The notes: a model not told the origin generated them from the sequence alone. DNA of 35,862 nt from an uncultured Helicobacteraceae bacterium (GCA_934668765.1 CAKUOH010000023.1:1-35862); one strand, 5' to 3'; shown: positions 23,795 to 32,443, counted from the stretch's first letter. Made by a program: numbers and translations.

Positions 23795-24781
23795 TTATAG
23801 CCACTTTGGATTGCTTGTAAAGCTCACGCTAAGCCAAATCTTATAGCTGGGCAATTCTAGTGCGTTTTGTATTTTTTCGCGAATCATATCGCAATCTTTG
23901 ACGCTTGAAATCGCGCTCCCACTTGAATCTAGCAAAATATTTACCTCAATCATAAAAAACCGCCCCGATTTGGCAATATGCGTATCATAATCGCCAAATC
24001 CATACTCCCTTGCGATATTTTCCATAATTTCTGTGATTTTGTCATCCATTTCGCTAGGTGCTACCATCACCAAATCTTTGAAGTTTGCGATGGCGATTTT
24101 TAGCGGTGAGATGCTTAAATAAAGCGATAGCACGAAAAGCAATGCAGGGTCGATAAGCCGTGAGAGTGTGCTTGTTTGCGCTCTGTCAAATGCAAAGACA
24201 AACCCAAATGCGCACATTCCGCCGATGTAAAGGACGCAGTCGATTTTCCACTCTATATTATCGACTTTGATTAAATCTGACTCCAAGATTCGCCCATAAA
24301 AGCGCGTGATTCCAAACATTACTGCGCTTAAAATCAAAGCAAAAGCGTTATAAATCGCTGCCGCACCCGTCTCTATCGCATATCCGCCACCAAAAAGCTC
24401 CCTTATCGCACTAATAAAGGCATACACGCAGAGCATTAGCAAGATAAGTGCCTTAAAAAGATTTACCATAGGCTCGAATCGCACATAGCCATACTGAAAA
24501 ATATCATCATCATCTTTGTAGATAAAGCGCGAAGTCGCAACGCTAAGATAGCCAAGCCCCACGCTAATAAACGCCACTAACCCATCAAAAATAATGGCTT
24601 GTGTTTTGCTAAAAATCCCAAAAATTATGCCAAAAATCGCCAAAATCGCCGCGCTACACACGGAGACTTTTAAAATAAACTGCTCTTTTTGACTTTGTGA
24701 TTTTGGATTTGTGGCGATTTGTGCGCTGTATTTGCGCACTTTTTTGCGAAAATCATCGCGCTTTGTGCGAATGGGATTCAT
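23795..24781 (-). CDS. Cation diffusion facilitator family transporter with altered metal site
   Basis: A 328-aa CDF-family inner-membrane protein, usually a proton-coupled exporter of Zn2+, Fe2+, Mn2+ or similar. Hydrophobic helices lie near 38–57, 62–82, 108–128, 140–160, 181–197 and 207–225, then a cytoplasmic ferredoxin-like domain from about 230 (MDDKITEIMENIAREYGF) ending FTSNPKWL. In YiiP the transport site is D45, D49, H153, D157. Here the matching positions by eye are D66, A70, E177 and D181, so one Asp is lost and His is replaced by Glu. The usual FGHGK is YGYVR. It may carry a different ion. Divergent from the DedA-family gene. Confidence 0.85.
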   Translation of the reverse strand: MNPIRTKRDDFRKKVRKYSAQIATNPKSQSQKEQFILKVSVCSAAILAIFGIIFGIFSKTQAIIFDGLVAFISVGLGYLSVATSRFIYKDDDDIFQYGYVRFEPMVNLFKALILLMLCVYAFISAIRELFGGGYAIETGAAAIYNAFALILSAVMFGITRFYGRILESDLIKVDNIEWKIDCVLYIGGMCAFGFVFAFDRAQTSTLSRLIDPALLFVLSLYLSISPLKIAIANFKDLVMVAPSEMDDKITEIMENIAREYGFGDYDTHIAKSGRFFMIEVNILLDSSGSAISSVKDCDMIREKIQNALELPSYKIWLSVSFTSNPKWL

Positions 24782-24914
24782 AATGGACTGCCTTTGATTA
24801 AGTTAGATTTGCCCTAAATTATGCCATAAATTTGCAGAAATTTTGGTTATAAATCTAGCGCAATGGCAAAATTTGCGCAATTTATGTCAAGTTTTAGACA
24901 AATCAAATTTATGC

Positions 24915-24920
24915 TAGAAT
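24915..24920 (+). promoter_or_regulatory. Probable extended -10 box of the DedA-family gene
   Basis: TGCTAGAAT, 48 bases before ATG 24968. The following bases through GCTTAAATTTTTG match the promoter at 31751–31775 almost exactly. Confidence 0.5.
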
Positions 24921-24967
24921 CCGTGCTTAAATTTTTGCGAATCAAATCGCAAGCAATAAGGATTTTT

Positions 24968-25570
24968 ATGGATTCCATTTTGCAGTCGTTAGGCGAATCT
25001 ATTGGCTTATGGGGCTATGCCATTTTATTTTTCTACTCGCTTGGCGGGGGATTTGTCGCGCTTTTGGCAGCGGGAATCATCTCTAGCGTAGGCGTGGCAG
25101 GGCTTGGCGAAAATGCAAATTCGCTAAATATTTTGCTTTGTATTTTGGTGGCTGGAAGCGCAAATTTTATCGGCTCATCCGCACTTTTTTATCTCTCACG
25201 CTATCAAAAAAGTGATGTTATGCGTTTTTTAAAAAATCATCGCCGCAAAATCGCTTTAAGCCACATTTGGATTAAGAAATTTGACTTTTTAATTATCTTT
25301 ATCCATAAGTATCTCTATGGCATAAAAACCATTGTGCCTATGGTAATTGGGTTTAGTAAATATAGTGGCAAAAAGTTTGTTTTTTATAATTTTTTTGCAA
25401 GTTTTTTGTGGGCTGGACTAATCGGTGTGCTATCTTATGCGATGGGTGATGTCCTGCGCCGCGCTTATGAAAAATACTCAAATCCTTATATTTTCCCTGC
25501 CATTGGCATTTGTGCCATTATTGCACTAATTTTTGTGGCAAATAAAATCACAAAAAGCGCAAGAAAATAA
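24968..25570 (+). CDS. DedA-family membrane protein
   Basis: A 200-aa polytopic protein of the DedA/SNARE-associated family, a group that includes flippases for undecaprenyl phosphate and phospholipids. The diagnostic stretch is IHKYLYGIKTIVPMVIGFSK near residues 110–130, where Lys stands in place of the usual Arg of the GxR-x-x-x-P motif; FFASFLWAGLIGVLSYAMGD then completes the pattern. I start at 24968, since AAGG precedes it and an extended -10 box lies within the longer ORF that begins at 24863. The gene is convergent with dps. Specific substrate unknown. Confidence 0.82.
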   Translation: MDSILQSLGESIGLWGYAILFFYSLGGGFVALLAAGIISSVGVAGLGENANSLNILLCILVAGSANFIGSSALFYLSRYQKSDVMRFLKNHRRKIALSHIWIKKFDFLIIFIHKYLYGIKTIVPMVIGFSKYSGKKFVFYNFFASFLWAGLIGVLSYAMGDVLRRAYEKYSNPYIFPAIGICAIIALIFVANKITKSARK

Positions 25571-25611
25571 GTGAATTTTGTTTTTTTAAGGGTTTGTGTG
25601 AATATAGATTC

Positions 25612-25626
25612 GCCACGAATCGTGGC
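25612..25626. repeat. 15-bp palindrome between the DedA gene and dps
   Basis: GCCACGA-A-TCGTGGC, perfect over 7 bp arms. It resembles the left arm of family A meeting its own complement. Lying between convergent genes it may act as a weak bidirectional stop. Confidence 0.5.
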
Positions 25627-25651
25627 AAATCCAAAGCGTTTTTAAGGATTT

Positions 25652-26086
25652 TTAGCTCAACTGCGCTTTTAGCATCCAAATGTCTTTTTCAAGCTTTGCA
25701 ATGACGCCATTTGCGTAATCTGTGCTCGGCGTATCTCCAGCTTTTTCCCCTGATTTAGAGAGTTTTTTAAATTCGCCTAAAAAGTATTCGCAATCTTTTA
25801 GGACGATTTTTAGCACTTCCTCACCTTTGAAACTATTTTTGCTTTCTTCTTTGATTTTTGCTACTTTAAGCGCAGATTCAAGCGTAACAATGGGCTTTTC
25901 GCCTAGTTGAATAATGCGCTCTGCCACTGCGTCAAAAATCTCTGCAAACTCATCATAAATCGCCTCTGTGCTCTCGTGTATAGGTTTAAAAAGCAAACCT
26001 TTCACATTCCAATGCAAATTGTGCAATTTCATATAAAACACAATGCTATCAGCTTGAATCTGCTTCAAAATATCTACTACCATCAT
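25652..26086 (-). CDS. dps: Dps/NapA-family ferritin-like DNA-protection protein
   Basis: Dps-type mini-ferritin (144 aa) that forms 12-mers, oxidises Fe2+ with peroxide and stores iron; the H. pylori homologue NapA also activates neutrophils. Ferroxidase residues H25 (in LHNLHWNVKG), H37, D52 and E56 (in FDAVAERI) fall at the same numbers as in H. pylori NapA when counted from the first of two Met codons. AGGAG lies 3 bases before the first ATG (26086) and 6 before the second (26083); the second has the better spacing. Promoter and a long palindrome lie upstream. The gene is single. Confidence 0.95.
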   Translation of the reverse strand: MMVVDILKQIQADSIVFYMKLHNLHWNVKGLLFKPIHESTEAIYDEFAEIFDAVAERIIQLGEKPIVTLESALKVAKIKEESKNSFKGEEVLKIVLKDCEYFLGEFKKLSKSGEKAGDTPSTDYANGVIAKLEKDIWMLKAQLS

Positions 26087-26110
26087 TTTCTCCTTTAAGT
26101 TAAAATGTCC

Positions 26111-26131
26111 AAACGATAAATTTTATCATTT
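26111..26131. promoter_or_regulatory. Candidate operator in the dps leader
   Basis: A 21-bp palindrome: arms AAACGATAAA and TTTATCATTT with one central base and a single mismatch. It lies between the dps -10 box and the start codon, where a bound repressor would block transcription. Form and place suit a Fur/PerR-type iron or peroxide regulator; the regulator itself is not in the window. Confidence 0.6.
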
Positions 26132-26140
26132 AGGTGCGGA

Positions 26141-26146
26141 ATTATA
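26141..26146 (-). promoter_or_regulatory. Probable -10 box of dps
   Basis: Minus-strand TATAAT (in ATACTATAATTCC), 55 bases before the dps start. Confidence 0.6.
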
Positions 26147-26201
26147 GTATATTTTATGTTAAGATTATGTTAAAAATTGCGATGATTCGTGCGAATCTTT
26201 A

Positions 26202-26215
26202 GGAATATTTTTTGC
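26202..26215 (+). promoter_or_regulatory. Sigma-54 (RpoN) promoter of the fliK–flgD–flgE operon
   Basis: AGGAATATTTTTTGCTT contains GG-N10-GC (GG at 26202–26203, GC at 26214–26215) and the GGAA … TTTTTTGCTT form typical of Campylobacter and Helicobacter. Transcription should start near 26226–26228. RpoN control of hook genes is established in this group. Confidence 0.72.
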
Positions 26216-26256
26216 TTAACAAAGGCGAAATTTATATAAAAAAGGTTGCAAGATTA

Positions 26257-28551
26257 GTGGAAGCAGTTGCCAAAGAAATGCCAAAAAGTATCGCCACACA
26301 GGGTAAAATCGGTGTAAAAGGCGCAAAAAAATCAAATGCAAGTAGCTCGTTTGCGAATTTTATCAAGGATTTAGGCAAAACTACTACGCTGCAAAAACGC
26401 GCCGAATCTAACCCTATAAATCTCACAAATAATTTTATCAAAGTAAGCGACACAGGCGAATCTAGTGCAATTAAAAAAGATGAGATGTTAAGCAATCTAC
26501 TAAAAGGCAAAACGCAAGAAGCACCCAAACAGGTTACGCAAAATCCGCTAGATTATGTTTTAAGTCGCCCCAAAGCCACGCACACAAAGCTAAACGCTAC
26601 GCCAGAGATTAAGCAGCCAAAAGAGGCTGAGGTAGGGCGATTTAGCAATAGAGATGCGACATTGCGCAACCTAAAAGGCACAAATATTAGTTTTGAGAAA
26701 AGCAAGGATAGCGATTTTAGCTTTGTTAAAACTGCTGATTCTGGTGCGGATTCGGCGAAAAATAGTGCGATTCCAAGTCCTAGTGATTTGCAAAAAATAG
26801 GGCAGAATGCGCCAAAAAATGAAGCAAAAAATAGCGTGAATGTGGCGGATTCCACGCCTAAAAATTTGGGTAAGCAAAACTTACAACCGCAAGATTTGCC
26901 AAAAAATTTATCGTCTGAAAATGCCAAAGATTCGCACCAAAAAACGCAAACCAAAGCCCAAACTCCGCAGGATTTGCAAGCTAAAATCACGCCTAAATTA
27001 GATGAAGCGCAAAATCTAACAAACAATGAAGCCCAAAATTTAGGCGAATCTAAAGCACAAACTACCGAATCTAGCACAAATATCGCAGAAATTAGCGATG
27101 AGTTACCAAATATCACGCAAATGACGCAGGATTTAGCACAAAATAAATCAAATACGCCAAGTGCGCAAACTCTACAAACGCAATCGCAAAATAATGCAAA
27201 TAACGCGAATCAAGCGCAGATTCAACCCCAAAATGCGATGAGTGCGCAAGATTTAGGCGAATCGCAGAATGCGAAAGATTTACAAGAATTAGCGCAAACG
27301 AAAGCTATCCCGCAGGATAAGGCGCAGGATTCACAAAAAAGTTTTACTAAACTTGGCATTGCAAATACGCTGAAATACGGCGCATTCAAGGCATTTGACG
27401 CGCTTTCATTGCTAAAACCAAGCGATGGCAAAAAATTAAGTGAGCTAATCAAAAAGGCTGATGAATTGTCGCTAAATCTGCAAAGCGTAAAATATACAAA
27501 AATGGCACAAACGCCTTTAAGTGCGAACTATTTTGCAAATCAACTTCAAAAACTAACGCCAAAAATGTCATTAGAAACAAATGCGCCGAATCTTGCGAAT
27601 CAAAGCGCGAAAAACCCGCAAGATTCGGCACTATCGCAGATTTTAGAGCAAAAACCAAATGAAACACCAAAAGATTCGCCCAAAATTGCTACGAATAATG
27701 CAAATAATGAAACTTTGGCGACAAAAAATGATAGCCCCAAAATTGCCGATAATGGCGCAAAAAATAGCGATAATAACAGCGATAAAAATTCACAAAATAA
27801 TGCTAAAGATTCATCGCAAAATGCACCAAAAATAGCAGAATCAAAAGCACCAGAATCAAAAATAGCCGAATTAAAAATGCCCGAGCCAAAAGCACAAGAA
27901 GAAAAAATCCCCGAATTTCCCATAAAAAATAATGCCGATTCAAAAGAAAATAGCGACTTAAAGCCTGTGAATTTCAAAGTGGGTGCAAATAATGAATCTA
28001 AGATTCAAGCCCCAAAAACTGAATCAAATGCAAATCAAAACGCGATTCAAAATAATAACGCCGAAGTAACGCAAAATCTAGCAAACGCTGAGCAAAGCGC
28101 GAAAGTCGAGCAATTAGGCAATAAATTATTTGATGCAAGAGAGACTATGCGACATTTTGCGCAAAATTTGCGAAGTGAGATTCAAAACTATAAGCCACCG
28201 CTTTCAAAAATCACGCTTGAATTGCAGCCTGCAAATTTGGGCAGTGTAGAAGTTAGCATAATCTCGCAGGGCAAAAACATTCAAATTCAGCTAAATGCCA
28301 GCCAAAACACGCTAAATCTCTTTATTCAAAATCAAAGCGACTTGCGACAGGCGTTAGCGCAAATTGGCTATGAAAATGTGGCGATGAGTTTTAGCAATGG
28401 TTCTCAAATGGGATTTAGCGACAATAATGGCAAGTGGAAGTATGAAAGCCAAAGATTTAGCGCAAACAAGTCTGGGAATGCTTTTGGCTTAAATAATAGC
28501 GATGAGCAAGATAATGTATTTGAGATTATGATAACTAATAATTACGCGTAA
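26257..28551 (+). CDS. fliK: Flagellar hook-length control protein FliK
   Basis: FliK is the secreted ruler that measures hook length and switches the export gate. The conserved C-terminal FliK domain is seen roughly 100 residues before the end: LSKITLELQPANLGSVEVSI, then QIQLNASQNTLNLFI and LRQALAQIGYENV. Most of the remaining about 600 residues are low complexity, rich in Asn, Gln, Ala, Ser, Lys and Thr, as often in ruler proteins. The reading frame is open from TTG 26212, but that codon overlaps the sigma-54 box, so it cannot be in the transcript from it. GTG 26257, with AAAGG 11 bases upstream, or ATG 26278 are likelier; I use 26257 (764 aa). Next in operon: flgD, flgE, as in H. pylori. 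Confidence 0.85.
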   Translation: MEAVAKEMPKSIATQGKIGVKGAKKSNASSSFANFIKDLGKTTTLQKRAESNPINLTNNFIKVSDTGESSAIKKDEMLSNLLKGKTQEAPKQVTQNPLDYVLSRPKATHTKLNATPEIKQPKEAEVGRFSNRDATLRNLKGTNISFEKSKDSDFSFVKTADSGADSAKNSAIPSPSDLQKIGQNAPKNEAKNSVNVADSTPKNLGKQNLQPQDLPKNLSSENAKDSHQKTQTKAQTPQDLQAKITPKLDEAQNLTNNEAQNLGESKAQTTESSTNIAEISDELPNITQMTQDLAQNKSNTPSAQTLQTQSQNNANNANQAQIQPQNAMSAQDLGESQNAKDLQELAQTKAIPQDKAQDSQKSFTKLGIANTLKYGAFKAFDALSLLKPSDGKKLSELIKKADELSLNLQSVKYTKMAQTPLSANYFANQLQKLTPKMSLETNAPNLANQSAKNPQDSALSQILEQKPNETPKDSPKIATNNANNETLATKNDSPKIADNGAKNSDNNSDKNSQNNAKDSSQNAPKIAESKAPESKIAELKMPEPKAQEEKIPEFPIKNNADSKENSDLKPVNFKVGANNESKIQAPKTESNANQNAIQNNNAEVTQNLANAEQSAKVEQLGNKLFDARETMRHFAQNLRSEIQNYKPPLSKITLELQPANLGSVEVSIISQGKNIQIQLNASQNTLNLFIQNQSDLRQALAQIGYENVAMSFSNGSQMGFSDNNGKWKYESQRFSANKSGNAFGLNNSDEQDNVFEIMITNNYA

Positions 28552-28579
28552 ATCACGCACAATAAAGGAGTTTAAAGCA

Positions 28580-29407
28580 ATGGAAGCGATTGAAAGCAAA
28601 AAAGAGCCTTTGAATCTAAATGAAATCACAGGCTATAATGAAGCACAAAAAAGCAAACCAAAAGAAGACCCAAATAAACTTGACAATACGGCGTTTATGC
28701 GCTTATTTTTGGAGCAATTAAAAAATCAAGACCCCACTTCGCCGATGGAAACAGACAAAATCATCACGCAAACCGCGCAACTTACGCAAGTAGAAATGCA
28801 AGAGCAAGTCAAAAAAACGATGATTGAAATGGCTGAAGCGATGAAAAGCACACAAGAGACGAATAAAGAGCTAAAAAACTTGCAAGGCGATATAAAAATC
28901 GCATTAGATAATTTGGCGCAATCTTTTGGCGATAATGGCAAAGATGTAGCACAAAATAGCGCGAATCAAGGTGGGATTAGTGGGCTTGATATGATTGGCA
29001 AAATCGCTGAAACCAAAATAAATGGGCTAAATATCGCAGAAAATATGCGGAGTGATTTTGAGCTATATTTTGATGAGCCTATTGATATAAGAAAGGGTGC
29101 GCCAAAAATCATCATAATGAATGAAAATAAAGAAATCGTGCGCGAGATTGATATAAGCGATTATAATGGTTTAAGCGGGTATCTGCCATTTAGTTTTGAT
29201 TCGCGTGATAGTAATGGGCAGAATTTGCCATCTGGTGCGTATAATATCATCGCGCAGTATAATTATAAGCCCGATGGTAGCTTTAACCTTGCGCGAATCG
29301 GGCGGGGTGAAGTGCAAAGCGTGATTTTGGATAATGGCAAAGCGCATTTGCGAATGGGCGAACTTATCGTGCCACTAGATGACGCGCTAGAATTTTACAA
29401 TAGATAG
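28580..29407 (+). CDS. flgD: Flagellar hook-capping protein FlgD
   Basis: FlgD forms the temporary cap on which hook subunits assemble. The conserved N-terminal region shows FMRLFLEQLKNQDPTSPMET followed by QTAQLTQVEMQEQ, the classical FlgD signature. The C-terminal part holds the FLgD Ig/tudor-like domains (FDSRDSNGQNLPSGAYNI). Length 275 aa is in the usual range. AAAGGAG precedes the start; fliK ends 28 bases before and flgE begins 9 bases after. It is exported without a cleaved signal by the flagellar type III system. Confidence 0.95.
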   Translation: MEAIESKKEPLNLNEITGYNEAQKSKPKEDPNKLDNTAFMRLFLEQLKNQDPTSPMETDKIITQTAQLTQVEMQEQVKKTMIEMAEAMKSTQETNKELKNLQGDIKIALDNLAQSFGDNGKDVAQNSANQGGISGLDMIGKIAETKINGLNIAENMRSDFELYFDEPIDIRKGAPKIIIMNENKEIVREIDISDYNGLSGYLPFSFDSRDSNGQNLPSGAYNIIAQYNYKPDGSFNLARIGRGEVQSVILDNGKAHLRMGELIVPLDDALEFYNR

Positions 29408-29416
29408 GGGGCGACA

Positions 29417-31603
29417 ATGAATACGACTTTATATAATGGCGTGAGCGGGATTCGGACGCATCAATTTGGATTAGATTCGACTTCAAATAATATCGCAAAT
29501 ATCAATACCACAGGCTACCGCGCTAACTTACCTGAATTTAAAAGCCTTTTTGCAAACGCGCTAAATTTGGCAAATCCGCACACGCCCGTCAAAAGTGATA
29601 TGAATTACGGCTCAACTCGCGCTTCAAATGCTATCTCAAATAATGATGGCTCATACAAAGAAAGCGATGAGGAATTTAGCGTGGCTTACGCTGGAAAAGG
29701 TTGGTTTGTCGTGGGGGATAATGAAAACACAAACTTCAAAGGCGATGTGCAAAAAGGCGTGTATTTCACGCGAGACGGCTCATTTTCTCGCGATGCAGAA
29801 GGATATGTCGTAAATAGCGCGGGGTATTATATGCTTGGCGTGGATTTGGGAAAAATCAAGGACGGCGTTTTTATTAGCGATAGTCAAAACGATGAGGAAA
29901 ATTTGGCAGCAAGCGAAATAAAACCACTTCAAATCCCGCAAGACTTGCACTATGGACCCACAGAGACTACAAGCGTGGCGTTAGCGGTGAATCTAAATAG
30001 CAATAAAAGCGAGATTCCCACCTATAAAATTTTTAGCGATGAAAGTGATAGGGTTAATGAAGCAAAATTGCTAAATGAGGATATAAACGCGCTTGTGGTA
30101 AATATTGAGAATTTTAATGCGCCTGTTTATGGCGAGGGGACAATTAAAATCACTAAAAATGGCGAAACCACCGAGCACACATTTAATTACGGCGATTTTA
30201 AAACGATAGGTGAGCTAAAAAATGCCATTGCTGAAAAAACGGGATTAACGCTTGATTTTGTGAGAGATAGCGAGGGCGATGTCGATAAAAATCTCATTTT
30301 AGAGCTAATGGCAAAAGAGCCAACTGCGATGAGCGTTACCGTGGAGGGGCGACTTTTTGAGCGGCTTGGGATAAAGGGGCAAAAGGATTTAAATAACTTT
30401 AATATCCCCAAATTTGAGGACAAAAAGCCATATAAAGCAAATGATTTGGTAAATCTAAATGGTGCGATTTTCCAGCGAATCGAAACGGACGGCGCGAGCA
30501 ATCCGCTTGATGATGCTACTTCGTGGATTTTGGTGGATTCGGTAGGTGTGGCGGAGTTTGACGCAGAAAAATACAACAACATAAATGAATTAGTCGCTTA
30601 TGATGGCAAGATTTATCGCAAGATAGGCGATGGCGATGAGATTCCTAGCGAAGATTCACAGATTTGGGATTTGATTGGTGAAGATGTGGGTATGGAGATT
30701 AGCGAGTTTAAAGACGGCGAATCCTATCCGCGCAATAGCTTTGTGGATTATAACAATCACATTTATCAAAAGATTAGTGATGATGGGACTTCGCCAAATA
30801 TCGCGCCCGATAAGGATACGGCAAATTGGAAGCTAATCAATAATGATACATTTTTAAGCGACAAAATCGCCGTGGCAAACTACAAAACCACGACAGATAT
30901 TTTTAATGATAGTGGCGATAAGCTAGTGATTATCTCACAATATATTTTGACAAGCAATGCGCCTGAAAATCAAGTGTGGGAAGTCAAAAGTGGCATTTAT
31001 GATAAAACAGGCAAAGTGCTATTAAGCGAGGAAGTGGCGCATAATATTACCTTTGATAAGGACGGAGTGGCGACAAGTGAGCCTATTGAGTTAATTTATG
31101 AAGATAAAGTCGTATCCTACACCATTTCAGGCAGTCCAAATAAGAAAAGTAGCAATATGAGCTATGTGGATTCTGGTGTGATGGATTTGGATAAGGACGG
31201 CACACAAAAGGGCGAACTTGCGCACATAGGCATTGATAATGATGGAATCATAAATCTATCTTTTAGCAATGGAATCACCGAAAAAATGGGGCGCGTGGGC
31301 GTTGTGGCGTTTGTCAATGACCAAGGTTTGCAAAAAGTAGGCGGGAATCTCTTTGAGATGAGCGGATATTTAAGAGACGGCGAAACTGCGCTCCCTGCAA
31401 GTGGCGCACCGCTTATTGGCTGGGACGAAAAGGGTGCATTACGATTTGGGCAGGTTTTGCATAAATATTTGGAGACTAGCAATGTCAATGCAGCGGACGC
31501 AATGACGGACTTAATCGTCTATCAGCGCGGATATTCGATGAATGCAAAGGCATTTACAACAGGCGATGATTTAATCAAAGAAGCGATAAATTTGAAACGA
31601 TAA
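29417..31603 (+). CDS. flgE: Flagellar hook protein FlgE with three CBM-like repeats
   Basis: Hook subunit family protein (728 aa). The N-terminal D0 region is typical (YNGVSGIRTHQFGLDSTSNN, then IANINTTGYR), and so is the C-terminal coiled coil (NVNAADAMTDLIVYQRGYSM, ending ITAKAF-type sequence and AINLKR). The middle is enlarged. Residues 336–477 contain three consecutive modules of about 45 residues, each of the form Y..N/D-x-V-x-x-x-G-x-I-Y/F-x-K/R … W-x-L (Trp at 370, 417 and 471), like the small chitin-binding CBM5/12 fold. Position after flgD matches the H. pylori HP0908 hook paralogue rather than HP0870. Which hook role it has cannot be fixed from this window. Confidence 0.9.
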   Translation: MNTTLYNGVSGIRTHQFGLDSTSNNIANINTTGYRANLPEFKSLFANALNLANPHTPVKSDMNYGSTRASNAISNNDGSYKESDEEFSVAYAGKGWFVVGDNENTNFKGDVQKGVYFTRDGSFSRDAEGYVVNSAGYYMLGVDLGKIKDGVFISDSQNDEENLAASEIKPLQIPQDLHYGPTETTSVALAVNLNSNKSEIPTYKIFSDESDRVNEAKLLNEDINALVVNIENFNAPVYGEGTIKITKNGETTEHTFNYGDFKTIGELKNAIAEKTGLTLDFVRDSEGDVDKNLILELMAKEPTAMSVTVEGRLFERLGIKGQKDLNNFNIPKFEDKKPYKANDLVNLNGAIFQRIETDGASNPLDDATSWILVDSVGVAEFDAEKYNNINELVAYDGKIYRKIGDGDEIPSEDSQIWDLIGEDVGMEISEFKDGESYPRNSFVDYNNHIYQKISDDGTSPNIAPDKDTANWKLINNDTFLSDKIAVANYKTTTDIFNDSGDKLVIISQYILTSNAPENQVWEVKSGIYDKTGKVLLSEEVAHNITFDKDGVATSEPIELIYEDKVVSYTISGSPNKKSSNMSYVDSGVMDLDKDGTQKGELAHIGIDNDGIINLSFSNGITEKMGRVGVVAFVNDQGLQKVGGNLFEMSGYLRDGETALPASGAPLIGWDEKGALRFGQVLHKYLETSNVNAADAMTDLIVYQRGYSMNAKAFTTGDDLIKEAINLKR

Positions 31604-31831
31604 ATTCGCGATTGTATCTTTGACAATTTACCAAGTTTTGCCAAGTCATTGCGAGAATCGCAGATTTGCGCAAAGCAATCCACGCTTTGTTTTGTCATTT
31701 TGAGAATCGCGAAAGCGATTCGTGGCAATCTTGCGAATCTAGCAAAATCCTGCTAGAATTGCGCTTAAATTTTTGGGGGCGATTTGGGCAAATCGAAGCG
31801 AATCAAAATTAGGCGAATCTAAAGGGATAAA
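31604..31831. other. Intergenic region with two family A repeats and a promoter
   Basis: Two inverted family A copies lie at 31645–31682 and 31694–31730; the second has the perfect stem GAATCGC–GAAA–GCGATTC. The regulator's promoter follows. The hairpins may end the hook transcript. Confidence 0.7.
31754..31759 (+). promoter_or_regulatory. Probable extended -10 box of the TetR-family gene
   Basis: TGCTAGAAT, 73 bases before the regulator's ATG. The segment 31751–31775 closely matches 24912–24937 upstream of the DedA-family gene. Confidence 0.5.
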
Positions 31832-32443
31832 ATGGCAAAGGGGACAAAAGAGCTAATCATCGAAAATACACGCGCTTACCTAAAATCTCTAGGCGTTTTA
31901 AAATCTGTTAGTTTATCTATGATTCTAAAGGCTATCGGCATTTCAAAGGGGACTTTTTACCACTATTTTAAGGACAAAGATGAGCTTTTTTATGAAGTAT
32001 TTATCCCAGAGATGAAGCAAAAGGAAATAATATTCACCAAAGAGCTTTCCAAACTGCCCACCTTGCGCGAAAGATTGCATTTTATGTTTAATCTTTTGAT
32101 TGATGACAAGTATGAAAAAGAGCTAAATGATATGGAGAATTTTACTATTTATTTTTTCTTTGAAAGTAGCGACATAGGCAAATTAAAGGTTTTTAAAACG
32201 ATTCACGATGAGATTAGCAAAACGCGCAAAAGCCTTATAATGCAACAGATTCGCTACTATAATATCAAAATTACAAAGGACATTAGCATTTTGGTGGATT
32301 ATATCGTTGATACGATGATTTTCTATCACATTTTTCATAAAAAACTAAAAGGCAAAGCCCCAAAATACGAGATTATTGGCGTAATTGATATGCTTTGTAA
32401 AATGATTGAAAGCGAAAAAGTCGCCAAAAAAGCGCGAATCTAG
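31832..32443 (+). CDS. TetR/AcrR-family transcriptional regulator
   Basis: A 203-aa one-component repressor type. The N-terminal DNA-binding domain has the TetR helix-turn-helix at about residues 28–54 (MILKAIGISKGTFYHYFKDK). The C-terminal ligand domain is not assignable to a subfamily by eye. AAAGGG precedes the start. The neighbour in the same direction is ppk, 68 bases downstream with its own -10 box, so co-transcription is uncertain. Its target could be itself or ppk. No palindrome worth naming as operator was found near its promoter. Confidence 0.88.
   Translation: MAKGTKELIIENTRAYLKSLGVLKSVSLSMILKAIGISKGTFYHYFKDKDELFYEVFIPEMKQKEIIFTKELSKLPTLRERLHFMFNLLIDDKYEKELNDMENFTIYFFFESSDIGKLKVFKTIHDEISKTRKSLIMQQIRYYNIKITKDISILVDYIVDTMIFYHIFHKKLKGKAPKYEIIGVIDMLCKMIESEKVAKKARI

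Noticed and set aside
26212..26214. TTG as the true fliK start
   Set aside because: The codon overlaps the sigma-54 promoter element, so it lies upstream of the expected transcript start.
26553..27977. Cysteine- and phenylalanine-rich minus-strand ORFs within fliK
   Set aside because: Shadows of the Asn/Gln/Ala/Ser/Lys-rich low-complexity fliK frame; no start signals.
31694..31730. TetR-type operator upstream of the regulator
   Set aside because: The perfect inverted repeat there is the variable stem of a family A repeat, found at many unrelated sites, and it lies upstream of the promoter.
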